In this document: piece by piece, positions 11,771 through 24,164 of the stretch
Layout: the number at the start of each line of letters is the position of its first letter
Numbering within the stretch: the first letter of the stretch is position 1
Source of the DNA: Phylloscopus collybita
Taxonomy: Eukaryota; Chordata; Aves; Passeriformes; Phylloscopidae
Length of the DNA stretch: 64,000 bases
Reading direction: 5' to 3'
Assembly (NCBI GenBank): GCA_027886175.1
Contig: JAJNNQ010000026.1
Location: 30,398,001 to 30,462,000 of the forward strand
Made by a program: the position numbers and the translations under genes
Notes under the pieces: model-generated
The model's input: the letters and a program-made list of their open reading frames with translations, nothing else
What the model was told of the DNA's origin: nothing
Databases searched by the model: none

Positions 11771-12377
11771 TGTACTGGTTCTGACTGGGGTAAAGCTAGT
11801 TTTCTTTACAGTGGCTAGTATGGGGCTGTGTTTTAAATTTGGAAAGGCCAAATCCTGGACACAGGGTTGATAACACAGAGATATTTTTGTAATTTCTCAG
11901 CAGGGCTTACACAGAGCCAAGGCCCTTTCTGCTTTCCAGACTGCCATGCTAGCAAGGAAGCTGAAGGTCCATGGGAAGCTGGGATGAAACACAGCCAGGA
12001 TAGCTGACCCCAAGTGACCAAAGGAATATTCCATACCACATGACATCATGCTTGGTATATACACTGAGGGGGGAGAAGGGAAATGTCAGGATTTTTGGAG
12101 TGATGACATTTTTCTGCTCAAGTTACCATTATATGTGATGGAGCCCTGGTCTACTCGGGATGGCTGAACACCTGCCCGCCCATGGGAAACAGAAAATTAA
12201 TTCCTTGTTTTGCCTTGCATATGTGCACAATTTTTACTTTCCCTATCAAATTTCCTTTATCTCAACCCACAGGTTTTCCAGCCATTACCCTTCCACTCCT
12301 CTCCCCAGTCCCCCTTGTGAGGAAGTGAGGGAGTGGCCATGTGGGGTTTGGCTACTGGCTGGTATTCAACCATGACA
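11771..12377 (+). mobile_element. Solo LTR, short-LTR ERV family (ERVL-like)
   Basis: A 607-bp element from TGTACTGGTTCTG to CAACCATGACA. Landmarks in order are GTGGCTAGTATGGGGCTGTG, GGGTTGATAACACAGAG, the ACACAGCCAGGATAGCTGACC block, the promoter block with TGACATCATG at 12041-12050 followed by GGTATATAC, then TTTATCTCAACCCACAGG and the terminal GTTTGGCTACTGGC block. The ATF/CRE-like TGACATCA just upstream of the TATA-like TATATA is typical of this family as I recall it. No internal region or second LTR flanks it, so it is a solo LTR. The flanking pentamers ATCCA and ACCTT do not match, so the target duplication has decayed or a boundary is off. Confidence 0.82.
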
Positions 12378-13611
12378 ACCTTTCATTTACTCATATAAAA
12401 CATAGTGACTTACTTATTAGGAATCTGATGTTTCAAAAAGAAATTGATAACTTAGCAAAAGAAAAGCAGAATTTTAAGATTCCAGTTACCTCCCTGGAAC
12501 TAAGAGCTCTATGGTGTACACATGCTGTCAGTAAACCTAAGGTTTATGCCAAAGTTTACAACACTTCCATAAAAAAAGTTTAGTCTCAGTTCTACAACAT
12601 ACCCAAGATTTAATACAAAGCATATTTTTCACAGCACAAGAAAGCCCTAATGAGCTAATGACTACTTAATACATTAAAAAAAAAAAATTCTCCTTTTAAT
12701 AGCTAAGAGTATATTATTGAGGAAACTATTGAAGTAGTAGGGAAGAGTTGAATTAAAATTATGGCACTTCATATATTTTCAGATACAACTTCGCACACAT
12801 AGAAAAAATGTAGTGATTCACAGTTATTTTCAGAGAGTGATTATAAATGTGGAACAGAATTTTCCAGTACAGGATTATGCTCACTGTCTTTTTTTTTTTT
12901 TTTTTTTTTTTTGTTATAAAAGCTCCCTCTGGATACCTTTCTGGTACTGTAGCAGGAATACTATTATTAAAAATAATTAGTGTAACAAACTATGAACCTT
13001 TAACTCTTGATGCTCAAATTATTTAAAAATTGCAGTTGATGAAAATTTTTGAATTCACTTTAAAGTAAATATGCAATTTCCATTCTGTAATTATTCCCTT
13101 AATTAATATAGTGCATTGAATTGTTATGAGGATTTTAAATATTAAAGATCAAGGAAAAGACAACTCCATCACACATCCCTTTATACCTCCTTTATTATAA
13201 CACTTCATCACTAGAAATTTGTATTAACCTCCAAGGGATTTTTCAGTTTTGAAGAAAAATGTGTTCCAGTTACAGCAAAGCATTAAAATCCATAATTATT
13301 TATAATAATTCACATGTAATTCATAAAACAACCATTTTTTGGGGAAAAAATATTGTATTTTTCCAGAAGCTATGAAAATTAATATTTCTCCTGCAAATGG
13401 GTCAGATGCTTACTTGTCAGTTATGAGATGTGGAATAGATACTGGAGTGACAAGCTTTAAAAATTAAATAGAGTAGTTTGAAAAGCATTCTGTGTACTAT
13501 AAAACTTACCTTCATTAGTTAATATCCAGTTAAGAAAAGAAAAAATCTAAGAATAATTTATAAAGATTAACAGAAATAGGATATCAGCTACTCTACCCAC
13601 ATTTGGGCATT
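12378..13611. other. Unique AT-rich sequence, no gene seen
   Basis: No exon or transposon recognised. It contains a 24-bp poly(T) at 12889-12912 and short A-runs. Confidence 0.55.
12889..12912. repeat. Poly(T), 24 bp
   Basis: Uninterrupted T run in unique sequence, with no recognised retrocopy next to it. Confidence 0.9.
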
Positions 13612-13822
13612 AAGGAAAGGATCTTCACTGAGACATATGGTGGTCAGTCACTGGAACAGGCTCCCCAGGAACGTGGTTATGGCAATAAGCCTGTCAGAGT
13701 TCAAGGAGTGTCTGGACAACAGTCTTAGTCGCATGCTTAATTTTAGGTTCCTGCAAGTTAACTTGACAATCCTTATGGATCCCTTCAAGTTTGAGATATT
13801 CTGTGGTTCTAGGATTATATGA
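13612..13822 (+). mobile_element. CR1 LINE 3' end, 5'-truncated
   Basis: About 210 bp of CR1 C-terminus and 3' UTR. CACTGGAACAGGCTCCCCAG encodes the HWNRLP-type motif, followed by GAGTTCAAGGAGTGTCTGGA, then TATGGATCCCTTCAAGTTTG and a decayed octamer tail, ATTCTGTGGTTCTAGGATTA. A 61-codon frame over it (13637-13822) is a shadow of ORF2, not a separate gene. Confidence 0.85.
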
Positions 13823-14335
13823 TTTCCAAAATAAAGAAAAAATGTAGAGGTTTTTTCCTTTCTGTTTAAGAAAAATTAGTAAGAATATTTTTTTCCTCCT
13901 TGGCCTTTCAATACTTAAATACCATTACTATTACCCCTAAAGTAACAGTAGCTCTTTTTTAAATTCATTCTGTTAAAATTGTGCAGTCACCAGGATGAAA
14001 AATGATCTATACATATAAAAGTCCATATTCTGTGTTTTTGGTAAATTTGATGCCAGGGTTTTCTTAAGATTTCAGGCTAGTTTGGGGGGCATAAGTGTGG
14101 GTGGTGTGTTTTTTAGCCTGTTTTTTTCTTTTTGATATACAGATGATATAGTTTTTTGACAGTTTAAATCTCAAGGGGAAAATACTTTCAGCACCTGAGT
14201 ATTTTCTAGTGCATGATCACAACTAGTACTTTGCCTGTGTGGATAAAGGGCATTAGCACTTTATGCTAGTCTATTAGCTCTATAAAGGGAAAAAGAAAGA
14301 AAAATAATAATTTATTTAAATAAGTAATTAAATGC

Positions 14336-14361
14336 ATAATAATAATAATAATAATAATAAA
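14336..14361. repeat. (AAT)n microsatellite
   Basis: About nine perfect ATA units. Confidence 0.9.
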
Positions 14362-15459
14362 GATATAATGGATGGTAAAAAACCCCAAAACTTTGAGCAA
14401 TCCCTTCAGGATTTCTTTTTTCTCTAAAATCGCAGTAGAAAGGAGGAGTTTCCATTTCACAGAGTATATTTAGAAAAACAATGCATTTTTCAGCAAACGT
14501 TATCTTATAGGTCACTTATTGCCACAGTTGATTTAAAAGTAGGCGAAGTTTAAATTATTTTTACTTATCAAAGAGCTTGCATATTTCTTATGGCTTAATT
14601 CCCATTTCATGAAAACTGAATTAGTCAGAAGGAAAGTCAAACCCATCACTGTGTTAGTCAATGTGGTGTGTTGGCAGGTGCTCACGGGAATCATTTGTTA
14701 AAACATCAGCAAAGTAGCTTGGAGTAATTTCCCACCTAATTTTGGAACTCTTTTACCTTCTTTCTCATAATAATTATCATTGCTTTTTTTTTTCCTAAAT
14801 TCATGAAGCTAGACTAAACCGCTAGTCATAGACAAGAATCATCCTCTTGATATGGGATAGTAATTGGGAGCTGAAACAGTCTGTAAGATCCTTGACTGGG
14901 ATGATTTCTACTCATCTCTCAGAAAAATAGCCAATAGAAGTGTAGAAGAAGGCTTATAAAATTAAAGTGACAGATTAGGAAAAAGCTTTGTATTAGGTTT
15001 TTGGCTGGCTGTCAGAAAGGCATGGTTGCATTTCATGAAGGTAAGTGGAAAAATATTTTAGATGATCAAGATGAGAAATCACAAGGTTACTCATAGAAAA
15101 GATGTCATTGGGCCATTATGCAAAAGAATCCACCTAGCTTTGAACAAGTTGGATGTTAGAGACTAGGAAAGAGCCTAAACATAAACTAATACCCTGTTAA
15201 AGACTTACGATAATGCTGTGCAAAAGGACTATATTAAAAAGCTGTAAAATTTTAGGACAAAATTGGCCTAAAGAAAAAAAAAAGTAAAAAGTTACCAGAA
15301 CAAAGAAAGTTACAATAAAACTGATTTTAAAATTAGATACTGTGTATTTGAAGATAGTGTGTATTTGAATAAAAATACCATCTGAATTCTTTACTTACTT
15401 TTATAATTTCTTACTTGTATTAATTTCTTCATCATTTCTGTAGAGTCTTTTTAGTCCTG

Positions 15460-15550
15460 TGTTTTTTATATTTTTGTGGGATTTTGTTTTTTTAGTTTGT
15501 GGGTTTTTGTTTTTGGTTTTTTTTGGCTTTTTCAGTTTGGATTGTTTTAA
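15460..15550. repeat. T/G-rich low-complexity tract
   Basis: Runs of T broken by single or double G, for example GTTTTTTTAGTTTGTGGG. Same character as the other T/G tracts. Confidence 0.75.
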
Positions 15551-16445
15551 AGGGGTTTAGGAGGGAAATGTCACTAAAGTGAAGTATCTTTGTTACACTC
15601 TTATTTTAACTCTACATGTGATGTCCATAAGTATTATAACACCAGGATAGAACACTGAAAAATTATTTCAGTGGCAAGTGTAATCTCCAACCCATATCAA
15701 AGAGAGTTGTAGGAGGGATATGTCAAACTACTCTTACAAACAAAAGGAGGACTGGGCAAAATTGCAGCCTTACATTGTGTCACAGTGTATTTTTCACTAA
15801 AAATGAAAAAAAAAAAGTTAAAGAATGAGAGTCAAAAGTTATGGAAAGTTAACAAGAAGAAAAATTGAGTGAATTTTTCTTCATTGAGAACTCATTCATT
15901 GAGTGAATGAGTGTGTATAACAAGAAATTTTGAGATATGTTTATTGTACTGAGTGCATTCTGTTTCTAACATTCAAGGGATTAAACTGCAGATGCTTCAG
16001 ACCTAAAATCAAACAGTACAGAGACTTTATATGGCATGACAATTGTAATATTGTATTCCTTGTCAGAATTTCTATGAACACATGTAGGATTTTCTGTATA
16101 TTTTTGTGCTGAAATTAAGTATGTACTGTTTACTATTGTAAAGACATAATAATAATAAAAAACCCCAAACATACACATAACACATAAACATATCACATAC
16201 ACATAAAAACCTGTGTTTTCTATGGGTTGTTGCAGACTTGATATTCATTCAAAATGTTATTTAACTGGACTGAAAATAATTAAATAATTAAAGAGTTTGG
16301 TTTGTTCATTTGATCCAGGTGGGAAATAATTACACAGTCTCATCTGGCTGTCAGAACCGGTTCACAGATAAGGAATGGAGGTGAGAAACAGACTGACAAT
16401 CAAATTCAGTTTTCCTGAAGACATTTCAACTGTGGTATGACCAGA

Positions 16446-16999
16446 TGTCCTAGTTTTACCCGGGATTGAGTTAATTCTCTTCCTGTAATTGGTACAAGAA
16501 ACGGCTGTGTTCCACATTTAGGATGATAATGACGTTGATAACACAGTGATGTCTCAGCTGTTGCACCAAGCCAAAGACTGTTCAGCTTTTCAAACCACAC
16601 CACCGCTGAGAAGGCTGGTGGTACACAAGAAACTGGGAGGAAAGACAGGCAGGACAGCAGATCCAAACTGGCCAAAAGGATGTTCCAGATCATATGATAT
16701 CATGCTCAGTGTATATAGTGAGGCAAAAGCTGACCCAGGGCCTGCTGAGCCACTGCTTGGGAACAGTCTGGGCATCAGTTGGTGGGTGGTAGGCAACTGC
16801 ATTGTACATAATTTGTTTTGTATATTTTACTTATCATAATTATTCTTTCCCTTCATTTTCTCCCTGTGAAGCCATCTTTATCTCAAACTGCAAGTTTTAC
16901 TTTTTGTTCCTTCCAATTTTCACCCCATCCCACAGCAGGGCGGAAGAATGAGGGAGTGGCTGTGTGGTGTTTAGCTGCCTGCTGGATTAAACCAGGACA
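16446..16999 (+). mobile_element. Solo LTR, short-LTR ERV family (ERVL-like)
   Basis: A 554-bp LTR with matching inverted ends, TGTCCTAG and CCAGGACA. It is flanked by CCAGA on the left (16441-16445) and CAAGA on the right (17000-17004), a 5-bp target duplication with one mismatch, which supports both boundaries and the ERVL class. Landmarks in order are GTTGATAACACAGTGATG, the GGATGTTCCAGATCATATGA block, a TATA box GTATATAG at 16711-16718, the GGGTGGTAGGCAACTGCATT block, TTTATCTCAAACTGCAAG, and the GGGAGTGGCTGTGTGGTG end block. No retroviral gene is attached. Confidence 0.85.
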
Positions 17000-17276
17000 C
17001 AAGAGAATGGAAATGGCAGGGATTTTAAAGTCTCATTTTTAATTTTCATATCCTGAACAGTTATCTGTTGATTTCCAATTCCATAAATGGCTGCTTCTGA
17101 TGCTTTAAAGGGCTGTGTGTTTAGTGAACAGAACAATGTATGTGGACATTCTGTGCCCCCTAATCCTCAAAGGGCTCCATTTTTTGATACCACAGATAAT
17201 CCTAAATCTGTGAATTTCATGTAGGAAGTAAAGGTGGATATTAGTTTGGGATTTTTGTGGTTTTTTTTGACCAACA

Positions 17277-17849
17277 TGTTGGATTTACCTTGGCTGCCAA
17301 ATGCCCACAAAGCCACCCTCTCACTCCCTGCCCTCAGCAGGAGAAAGTGAGAAATAAGATGAAAAACTCATGGGTCAAGATAAAGACAGCTTTACTATAA
17401 GGAAACAAAAACTTCCATAGAAGCAAAGCCAAAAAAATTAAATTTCTTGTCTACTTCTGAACAAAAGGAGATATCCAGACGTTTTCTGGTAAATAGGTAC
17501 ACAGTACATGCAGCAGGTTCTTCAGAAGACCAAAACCTTAGTAAAGAAATGCCCTGTGACCTCCTCTCACCTCTTTCCCTTAGTTTTTATTGCTGAAGAT
17601 GTTCTCATATGATAGGGAATATCCTTTCAGTTATTTTGGCTCAACTGTCCCAATTTTTGCCCCACCACTTACTTGCCTATGAATGTGTGTGTATGTATGT
17701 AGAGGTGTGTGTGACAGCCTAAACACTGCACAAGCTTTACTCAGCAATTTCTAAAACACCAGTGTGTTATCAGCATCATCTCAGCTACAAATACAAAGCG
17801 CAGAACTACGTGGACTGCTATGAGCAATGTTAACCGCATCATGATGCCA
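17277..17849 (-). mobile_element. Solo LTR, related ERV family, reverse orientation
   Basis: Plus-strand landmarks are TGTTGGATTTACCTTGGCTG, the AATGCCCACAAAGCCACCC block, AAACTCATGGGTCAAGATAAA, the TTTTTATTGCTGAAGATG block (TATA region in reverse), ATATGATAGGGAATATCC, then CACCAGTGTGTTATCAGCAT and GCAATGTTAACCGCATC. Read on the minus strand these give the usual LTR order, with GATAACACACTGGTG near the 5' end and TTTATCTTGACCCATGAG near the 3' end. The LTR is about 573 bp. Its flanks CAACA and TATGC show no clear target duplication. It lies 277 bp from the forward-strand LTR at 16446-16999. Confidence 0.78.
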
Positions 17850-18127
17850 TATGCATATTTGTGAATTCATGTTTGATTTGGCAGAGTCACTCCACTTAAA
17901 GACAATTAAAATACTGGGGGAATAGTAAATATGTAGAAGGAAAGCTAAGAAAACATGAAGCTCCTGACAACGTTATGCTAATTCAACGATTGCTAAGTAG
18001 CAATAGCGTTTCTACAGCAAATATTTCAACACTTTGTTCAAGTTTTTCAACAAAAACTTTGTTACCGCCTTTGCATTAAAAAATAATTTAAAAATTAAAT
18101 AAATACTACTAATTTAACAGTGTGTTT
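17850..18127. other. Short unique spacer between LTR and CR1
   Basis: AT-rich, nothing recognised. Confidence 0.5.
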
Positions 18128-18620
18128 CACAGAATGGGTAAGGGTGGAAGAGAACACAGTAGACCCCAGTGGGTCATCTGTTACAGCCTCTCTGGTTAAG
18201 CAGGGCCATCCTAGAGCACATGGCACAGGATTGTGTCCAGACTGTTCTTGAATACCTCCAGTGAGGGAGACTCCACAGCCTCCCTGGGCACTCTCTTCCA
18301 GTGCTCAGTCACTGCAAAGTGAAGAAGTGCTGCCTCATATTCAGGTGGAACTTCCTGTGCATTAGTTTCTACCCACTGCCTCTTGTCCTATTGCTTGGCA
18401 CCACCAAGAAGAGCCTGGAAACATCCTCTTGACACCCTCCCTTCAGATAATGATAGACAGTGATGAGGTCCTATCTCAGTTTTTTCTTCTCAAGACTGAA
18501 CAGGCCCAAATCTCTCAACCCTTTCTCATAAGAGATTTGCTCTAGTCCCCTAATCATCTTGCCTTCCAACGGATCTGCTCTAGAAGCATCATGTCTCTTG
18601 TATGGAGAAGCCTTCCTAGA
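18128..18620 (-). mobile_element. CR1 LINE 3' end
   Basis: The plus strand starts CACAGAATGGGTAAGGGTGG and runs through GTCATCTGTTACAGCCTC, TCCAGTGAGGGAGACTCCAC, TCTTCCAGTGCTCAGTCAC and the CAGATAATGATAGACAGTG block to about 18620. In minus orientation this is the CR1 C-terminus and 3' UTR of a subfamily distinct from the 4061 copy. The frame is degenerate and the 5' end is truncated. Confidence 0.88.
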
Positions 18621-19813
18621 GCAGAGATGTAATTTTACCCCCAGATTATAATAAATGATTTCCTAAAATATTATTAATATTTTTTTTAATCAGATGTAAA
18701 TTATTGCAAAAGCCTGTCCGGAGCTCCAAGCACTGTGCCACAATTAATCATACAATAAATGCAATTAAATCCTCAGCAAATTAAAACCAATTTCACATGA
18801 ATGAGATTAGTAAATCAATCAGATGTGAACAGTCTCTATTGATTAGGAACCAAACCAGTATCATTCCAGGGAGACCCTGTCACATAGATCTGTATTTTAA
18901 ATATGCTTGGGAAATCTTTTAATTTGGTCTATACAAGGAACCTGTCCCTCATACTATCCCCCTTTCTTCCCTTCAGCACACATAATTTATCATTATCTTA
19001 AGTTACTCCATGCTACACAATATATTTGACTTTGTCACAAAATTAAGGTAAAAAATAGTTTTATACCTTTTAGAAGAGTAACATTATGATTTCTAGTACT
19101 GCATTTGACATACAGAAAAAAACTCTCCAAGTGAATTCAAACATGTATCCTTTATTAAAAAAAAAAAATCAAACCAACAAACACCAAAAACCTGGAACTA
19201 ACCTTCTTTTCACACAAAGTGGTCTTTTTATTTGAAAAGACCTCTCCAGTGATCCTTGTTAATGTTGTTATTTATTGTCAACAGAAAGAGAAGATTTCTT
19301 CCAACATTTGAAACTATGCACAAAAGGGAAACAAAAATATCACTTTAATTAATTTCTGCTCTTATTTCTCTGAGAAAATAGCCATAATCTCTGTTCTGCT
19401 CATACCCATACATCCCACTCAACAAGTTAGGATCCTTCAGAAAGTCCACTCAGGTTTAAAAAGGGCACAGTGCAAGTGGTACACAGAATACTATACCATG
19501 TTAGTGTGACAGAAAGCACAAGACAATTGTTTTCATGTTTTAAACTTTCCTTTGTTTAAAAGGGAATTTATATTTTCATATTCTACAGACATGATCAGTT
19601 TATGCAAAGAAATCCTTTGAAAGTCAGCATATGAAGATCAGTGTCTATGAAAAAGTTCAAGAATACCATTTATGTACTCAAAATTTTGCAAGGTTCCCAC
19701 ATAAGACACCAATATAAGCCTGTTTACCTACCAGCCTAAAGAGTTATGCATAGATAAAGTTAAAAGGAGATTCCATACAGCTGAGAGGGAATGCGTGTTA
19801 AATGCGTGTTAAA
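18621..19813. other. Unique AT-rich sequence, no gene seen
   Basis: No exon or transposon recognised. Short A-run near 19157-19167. Confidence 0.55.
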
Positions 19814-19873
19814 CCATGGTCAATGTTGGAAGGTACCTTACAGTTCATCTAGTTCCAACCCTCCTGCCACAGG
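19814..19873 (-). mobile_element. Very short CR1 3' end fragment
   Basis: About 60 bp: GTTGGAAGGTACCTTACAG then AGTTCCAACCCTCCTGCC. This is the extreme CR1 3' UTR, consistent with strong 5' truncation at insertion. Confidence 0.7.
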
Positions 19874-20331
19874 GTCAGAACAGAAGTCCTAATCCTTCTC
19901 TTATATGCACTGCTATAGGTCATAATAGAGGAAATTAAATTAGCCTGATTTGAAACAATGCAAACTAATAATCTGATATATATTTTTCTCTGTAGGGTTC
20001 TCTCCTGACCAGCTCTATAGCCCTGAGCAGGGATCTCACCTCTCAAACAGTGGTCTATCCTCTCTTAAACTAATTTATGCTGTTTATCCACCTTGAGTTT
20101 CCAGAGGCAAAACATCTTAAGTACATTTGGTATCAAGCAGAGCTTAAGGTTTCTAGTGTTTTCTGGTTTTGTTTCTATTGTTGATCTGAGAGACTGCTTC
20201 ACAAAAGAATAAAAAGGAAACATAATAATAAGGAGTGCATAATTCTTACCAGCAAATGGAATTTATAGTACTTTCTAACTCCTTTTCTCAATCTTTCTTT
20301 TACTAGGAAAATCTGTGTCATACTTGTGGTT

Positions 20332-20334
<3 letters not shown>

Positions 20335-20377
<43 letters not shown>
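20335..20377. repeat. (AC)n microsatellite
   Basis: About 21 perfect AC dinucleotides, followed by CCACTCCC. The longest dinucleotide repeat in the window. Confidence 0.95.
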
Positions 20378-20378
<1 letters not shown>

Positions 20379-23300
20379 ACTCCCATACTGGCATATTTAG
20401 ATAATTTCAGCAATAAGAATGTAAGGCCTAATTTATTTTACTTTTTCTTACTGAGATACCCTTGAAAACTTTATTATGCAAGTTCCAGACATATAACTTG
20501 ACAATAGAACTTGTTGATATTGATACTGATATTTTTACTTCTAAATTATATCAATCTTATTCTTTTGCCATCTGTGTGGATTTTCAACATTCATTTCCAG
20601 ATACTGTTTTATTTTAAAAAATTGTCGGGTGTATAAGGGACAAACCTTATACTGACTGGGAACTTTTTTGCTGAAATTTCACATTGCTTAAAGAATATCA
20701 TTGAGAATGTCTTGGGAAAACTATTTCTACCTTATTACCACGTAAATATTCCTTATTCCTGAGTGGGTGAGAGAGTTACTTTTGAAGGGAGATGAATTTC
20801 TACTCACAGATTTAATAAGTTCAGGGATTTTTGGAATAATTTCTTGGGCCTGAAACTGATGCTGTATTTTTCCATGTTTTGAAGGTGACCCCTTTTAACC
20901 ACGTTCTGCTGCCAGAGGCTCCCTGAAAAACTGGCTAGTTTACTATATGAAAGCTTTCTGAGAGCTTTCAGGTCAGGAAAGGCTTATTCTTTGAAGAGCT
21001 GGAAATCATTAAAAAAATGCTTTGTTTGAAGTACTTCAGAATTTAGTGGGATTTACTATTGTCATGGAGACCTTGCAAAAGAACTGATGTTGAGGCTTTA
21101 CCTTCATATTTTAAAATTAGTAGCTACTAAGAGAAAAGTTACTTGAAACCTGCTTGCTTGGTTTGGATTCTGATCTTAGACCTTGGGAAGTTAAGATTGT
21201 CTATCTAAACCACCATTATAAATTACAATGCCAAAATATTTTCATTAATTAAACATTAAAAGCTGGGTTTGGTTTGCTTGGATTCAGGGTTTTTTTCATT
21301 GAATACAAAATGTGGGGTTTTTTAATTAAAAAATATGTAATGGATAGAGATTTGTATCCATTTCCTCTCAAATTATCATCTTAACTTTGTAAAAAGGATT
21401 GTGTTCCATTTCCACTGTCCTTTTACTTGATAATATACTCCAAGCATGTGCCTACATGAGTCACATTAATATCTATATTTCTGTATCTTATGTATATATA
21501 TAAAGGAATTCAATTTTATTATCTCTTCAGAAACTGAATTACAAGAATCTCATTATTTAAATATTTGAACTCTTTTATTTTACTTTCATTAACCTTTATG
21601 TAGTCTCCTATCTAAGTGGAAGTGTTCTGAATACATTTTTGTCCTGGTAAAAGTATTTTTGGTACCAATGTTATTTTTAAAGGACATTTTTTTTTTCTTC
21701 AGCCCCAGGTCACTCAGCATTCTAAATTAAAGAGTGATTACAGACTAACTGTTCCCAAGAAAGGTCATTACTGTAGTTATATTTGCTCTTATAAGGTAAT
21801 GTGCTGTATCCAATTACAGTTTTAGAAGACAATCATTAACCTACTAAGTCAGAAAAAAATTCTCCTTAGAAAAGCTTTTGAGATTTTGCATTTATTTATT
21901 TTCTTGAATAAATTAAGGACTCTTGAACTTATTTTTCATTATAAAGCAAACAGAAAGCCAACAGATTATTCCTGTATTAAGAGGGTGACTACTTTCAGTG
22001 TAAGTCTCACAATCTAACATCTGTTGCAGGTTATTCCCTCATTTTTGGCTACCAGCATTTTTATCTGTCTCCCATGAAAATTGCATGTTTCTATGAAATT
22101 CTGTATTTTTCATGGAAGGAAAATTTTGCTATCTTAGGTTCTGTTACAGATTCTGGTTTAGGATTGATTTGGGCCACTCTGCAAGTTTTCAGGGTATTAT
22201 CTACACAACACTTTCACAAGGTAAATAAATAAATATTGTTAATTGCATTTCTGCAGATAAGAAATTAAGAAAGAATGTAATGGATTTCAAATTCAACATG
22301 TCACTGGAGAGTAACAGGTAATCCTGTGAAAGTTGTCCCCTAGTTTCAAGAGTAACTATACATCGTGAGCTCCTGCTTGGCAGAGTCGGAACTGATGCAA
22401 GAAATGTTTCATGTTTAAATATAAACTCACACAGGCAGAGATCAGGCCAGGCCTGATGGGTCGTGTGTGAGACCCACTGAAACCTAGGCCAAAACAAAAT
22501 GTTTATTTTTGTTGCTTTGTTTTTTTTCCAAAATTATGTGCCAAGATCTTTTTTGTTCTGTACCAGATTGGAAGCATGTGGGCCAGACTCATTTTAGAAA
22601 AATAATAATTTTGGTCTGTCTAAGCACACTTCTCCAAGCAGGCCTTTCATCCAGCTGATGCTCTTGCTGTGAGAATGAAAACCTCCAAACCAAATTCAAA
22701 AATAAATCTTCACTCCTTGGCTGATAGTGTGCTTGACAGAGGTTGGTCTAGTTGCAACTATTTGCTGGAGTTTTTTAATTAACAGTTCTAAAATCTACAG
22801 TCACCTAGGGTCTGGTGATGTGACTCAAAAAACAATGATCAAATATAATCCTCTCTCTAATATGTCTGACCTTTAACATCTTTCAGAAATGGCCACTTCT
22901 TCAGCTTTCTTTCTGATCAAATCCACTTTCCATATTTAAAATAAATTACATTTGCACATGATTTCCATGTCTCTTCTGTTTCAGTAATTCACACATTTAT
23001 TTATACCATTAAATTTTCTTGAGCTCTTATGAGGTAAGAAATATTCATATAAAAATCATAATTGCTGTTGTAGTACTTAAATAATGCACTTCCTTAGAGA
23101 TAACAACCTGAGAAATAATGATTTTTTTTTTAACAGTGAAAAAATAAACTACTATTCCACGTTATAAACCATGAAAAAACATTTGGATAAAATCTCTCTC
23201 TGGATCTCACCATCTGCACTTTTGTTTAGGCAAGAAAGATATGATAAGATGTAAGAAAGCTTTTCAAAATAAGGAAAAAAAATTAAAGCTGAACTGAATG

Positions 23301-24127
23301 AACAAATGAGTAAAATATTCAAACATAAAATTAATATATTAATATTTTCTTAGAAATAATTGATGTGAAGCTGACTATACAATCATTATCACTATGATGG
23401 TAGCTGTATAACAGACAGCATGACTTTGCTAAAAATATTTTTTATGAAATAAGGGCACTGACATTCATAGTCATGGACTGACTTCAGAGTAGTTTTTAAC
23501 TAACAAAAAACTTTTCCTGAAGCTTTCCTTTTCTTTGTGGAATCTAATATTTTTCCCTTAAGGAGAAGATGGGTCTCAACCTAGGTGAAATTTTGAATTT
23601 TGTTTTGAGGACATGCATGAAATGTGACATTTCTGGCTCTTGCCTTTTTAAGTATGAATTGAGTGGGGAAGGATTCTTCCATTAAATAACTTGGAATTGC
23701 AGTACTAACTTTATGGATTTACTATGTTGGAAGAGTTTGGAAACTACAATACAAAAACTGCAAAGTCTTTCAAATGTGTCCTCTATATTGTGTATTGACT
23801 TGCCAAAACCATGCATGAAACAGGTCAGACCAAAACTATTCATCATGTGGTATTTTACACATCCAAGCAAAAGCTTTGAATAATCTTTTCCTATATTAGT
23901 ATATTCAAATTGTCAAATGATTTCTGAGAAGGGTCATCTAATCTTGACTTTAAAGCAAAAAAAGACCTTTCTATGACCTTAAAGGAAAAAAAAAAAAAAA
24001 AAGTATCTGGGCATATTTCTACAATTGAAGACTTAAATTCAAAAAGGAATTTCCAAAACCAGTGTTTTGAAAGACTTTTTTTTTTTTTTCCTGCAATACA
24101 TAGCAGTATTCTCTAGAAGCTGATTCT

Positions 24128-24164
24128 TTTGTTGTTGTTGTTTGGTGGGTTGGTTGGTTTTTTA
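24128..24164. repeat. TTG-rich low-complexity tract
   Basis: TTGTTGTTGTTG followed by GGTTGGTTGG and a T-run. Confidence 0.8.

Larger units (their letters stand above)
13823..16445. other. Unique AT-rich sequence, no gene seen
   Basis: No exon or transposon recognised. It includes an AAT microsatellite (14336-14361) and a T/G-rich tract near 15460-15550. Confidence 0.55.

Noticed and set aside
20335..20377. Array that might be a CRISPR or regulatory array
   Set aside because: It is a plain CA microsatellite; there are no spaced direct repeats anywhere in this eukaryotic window.
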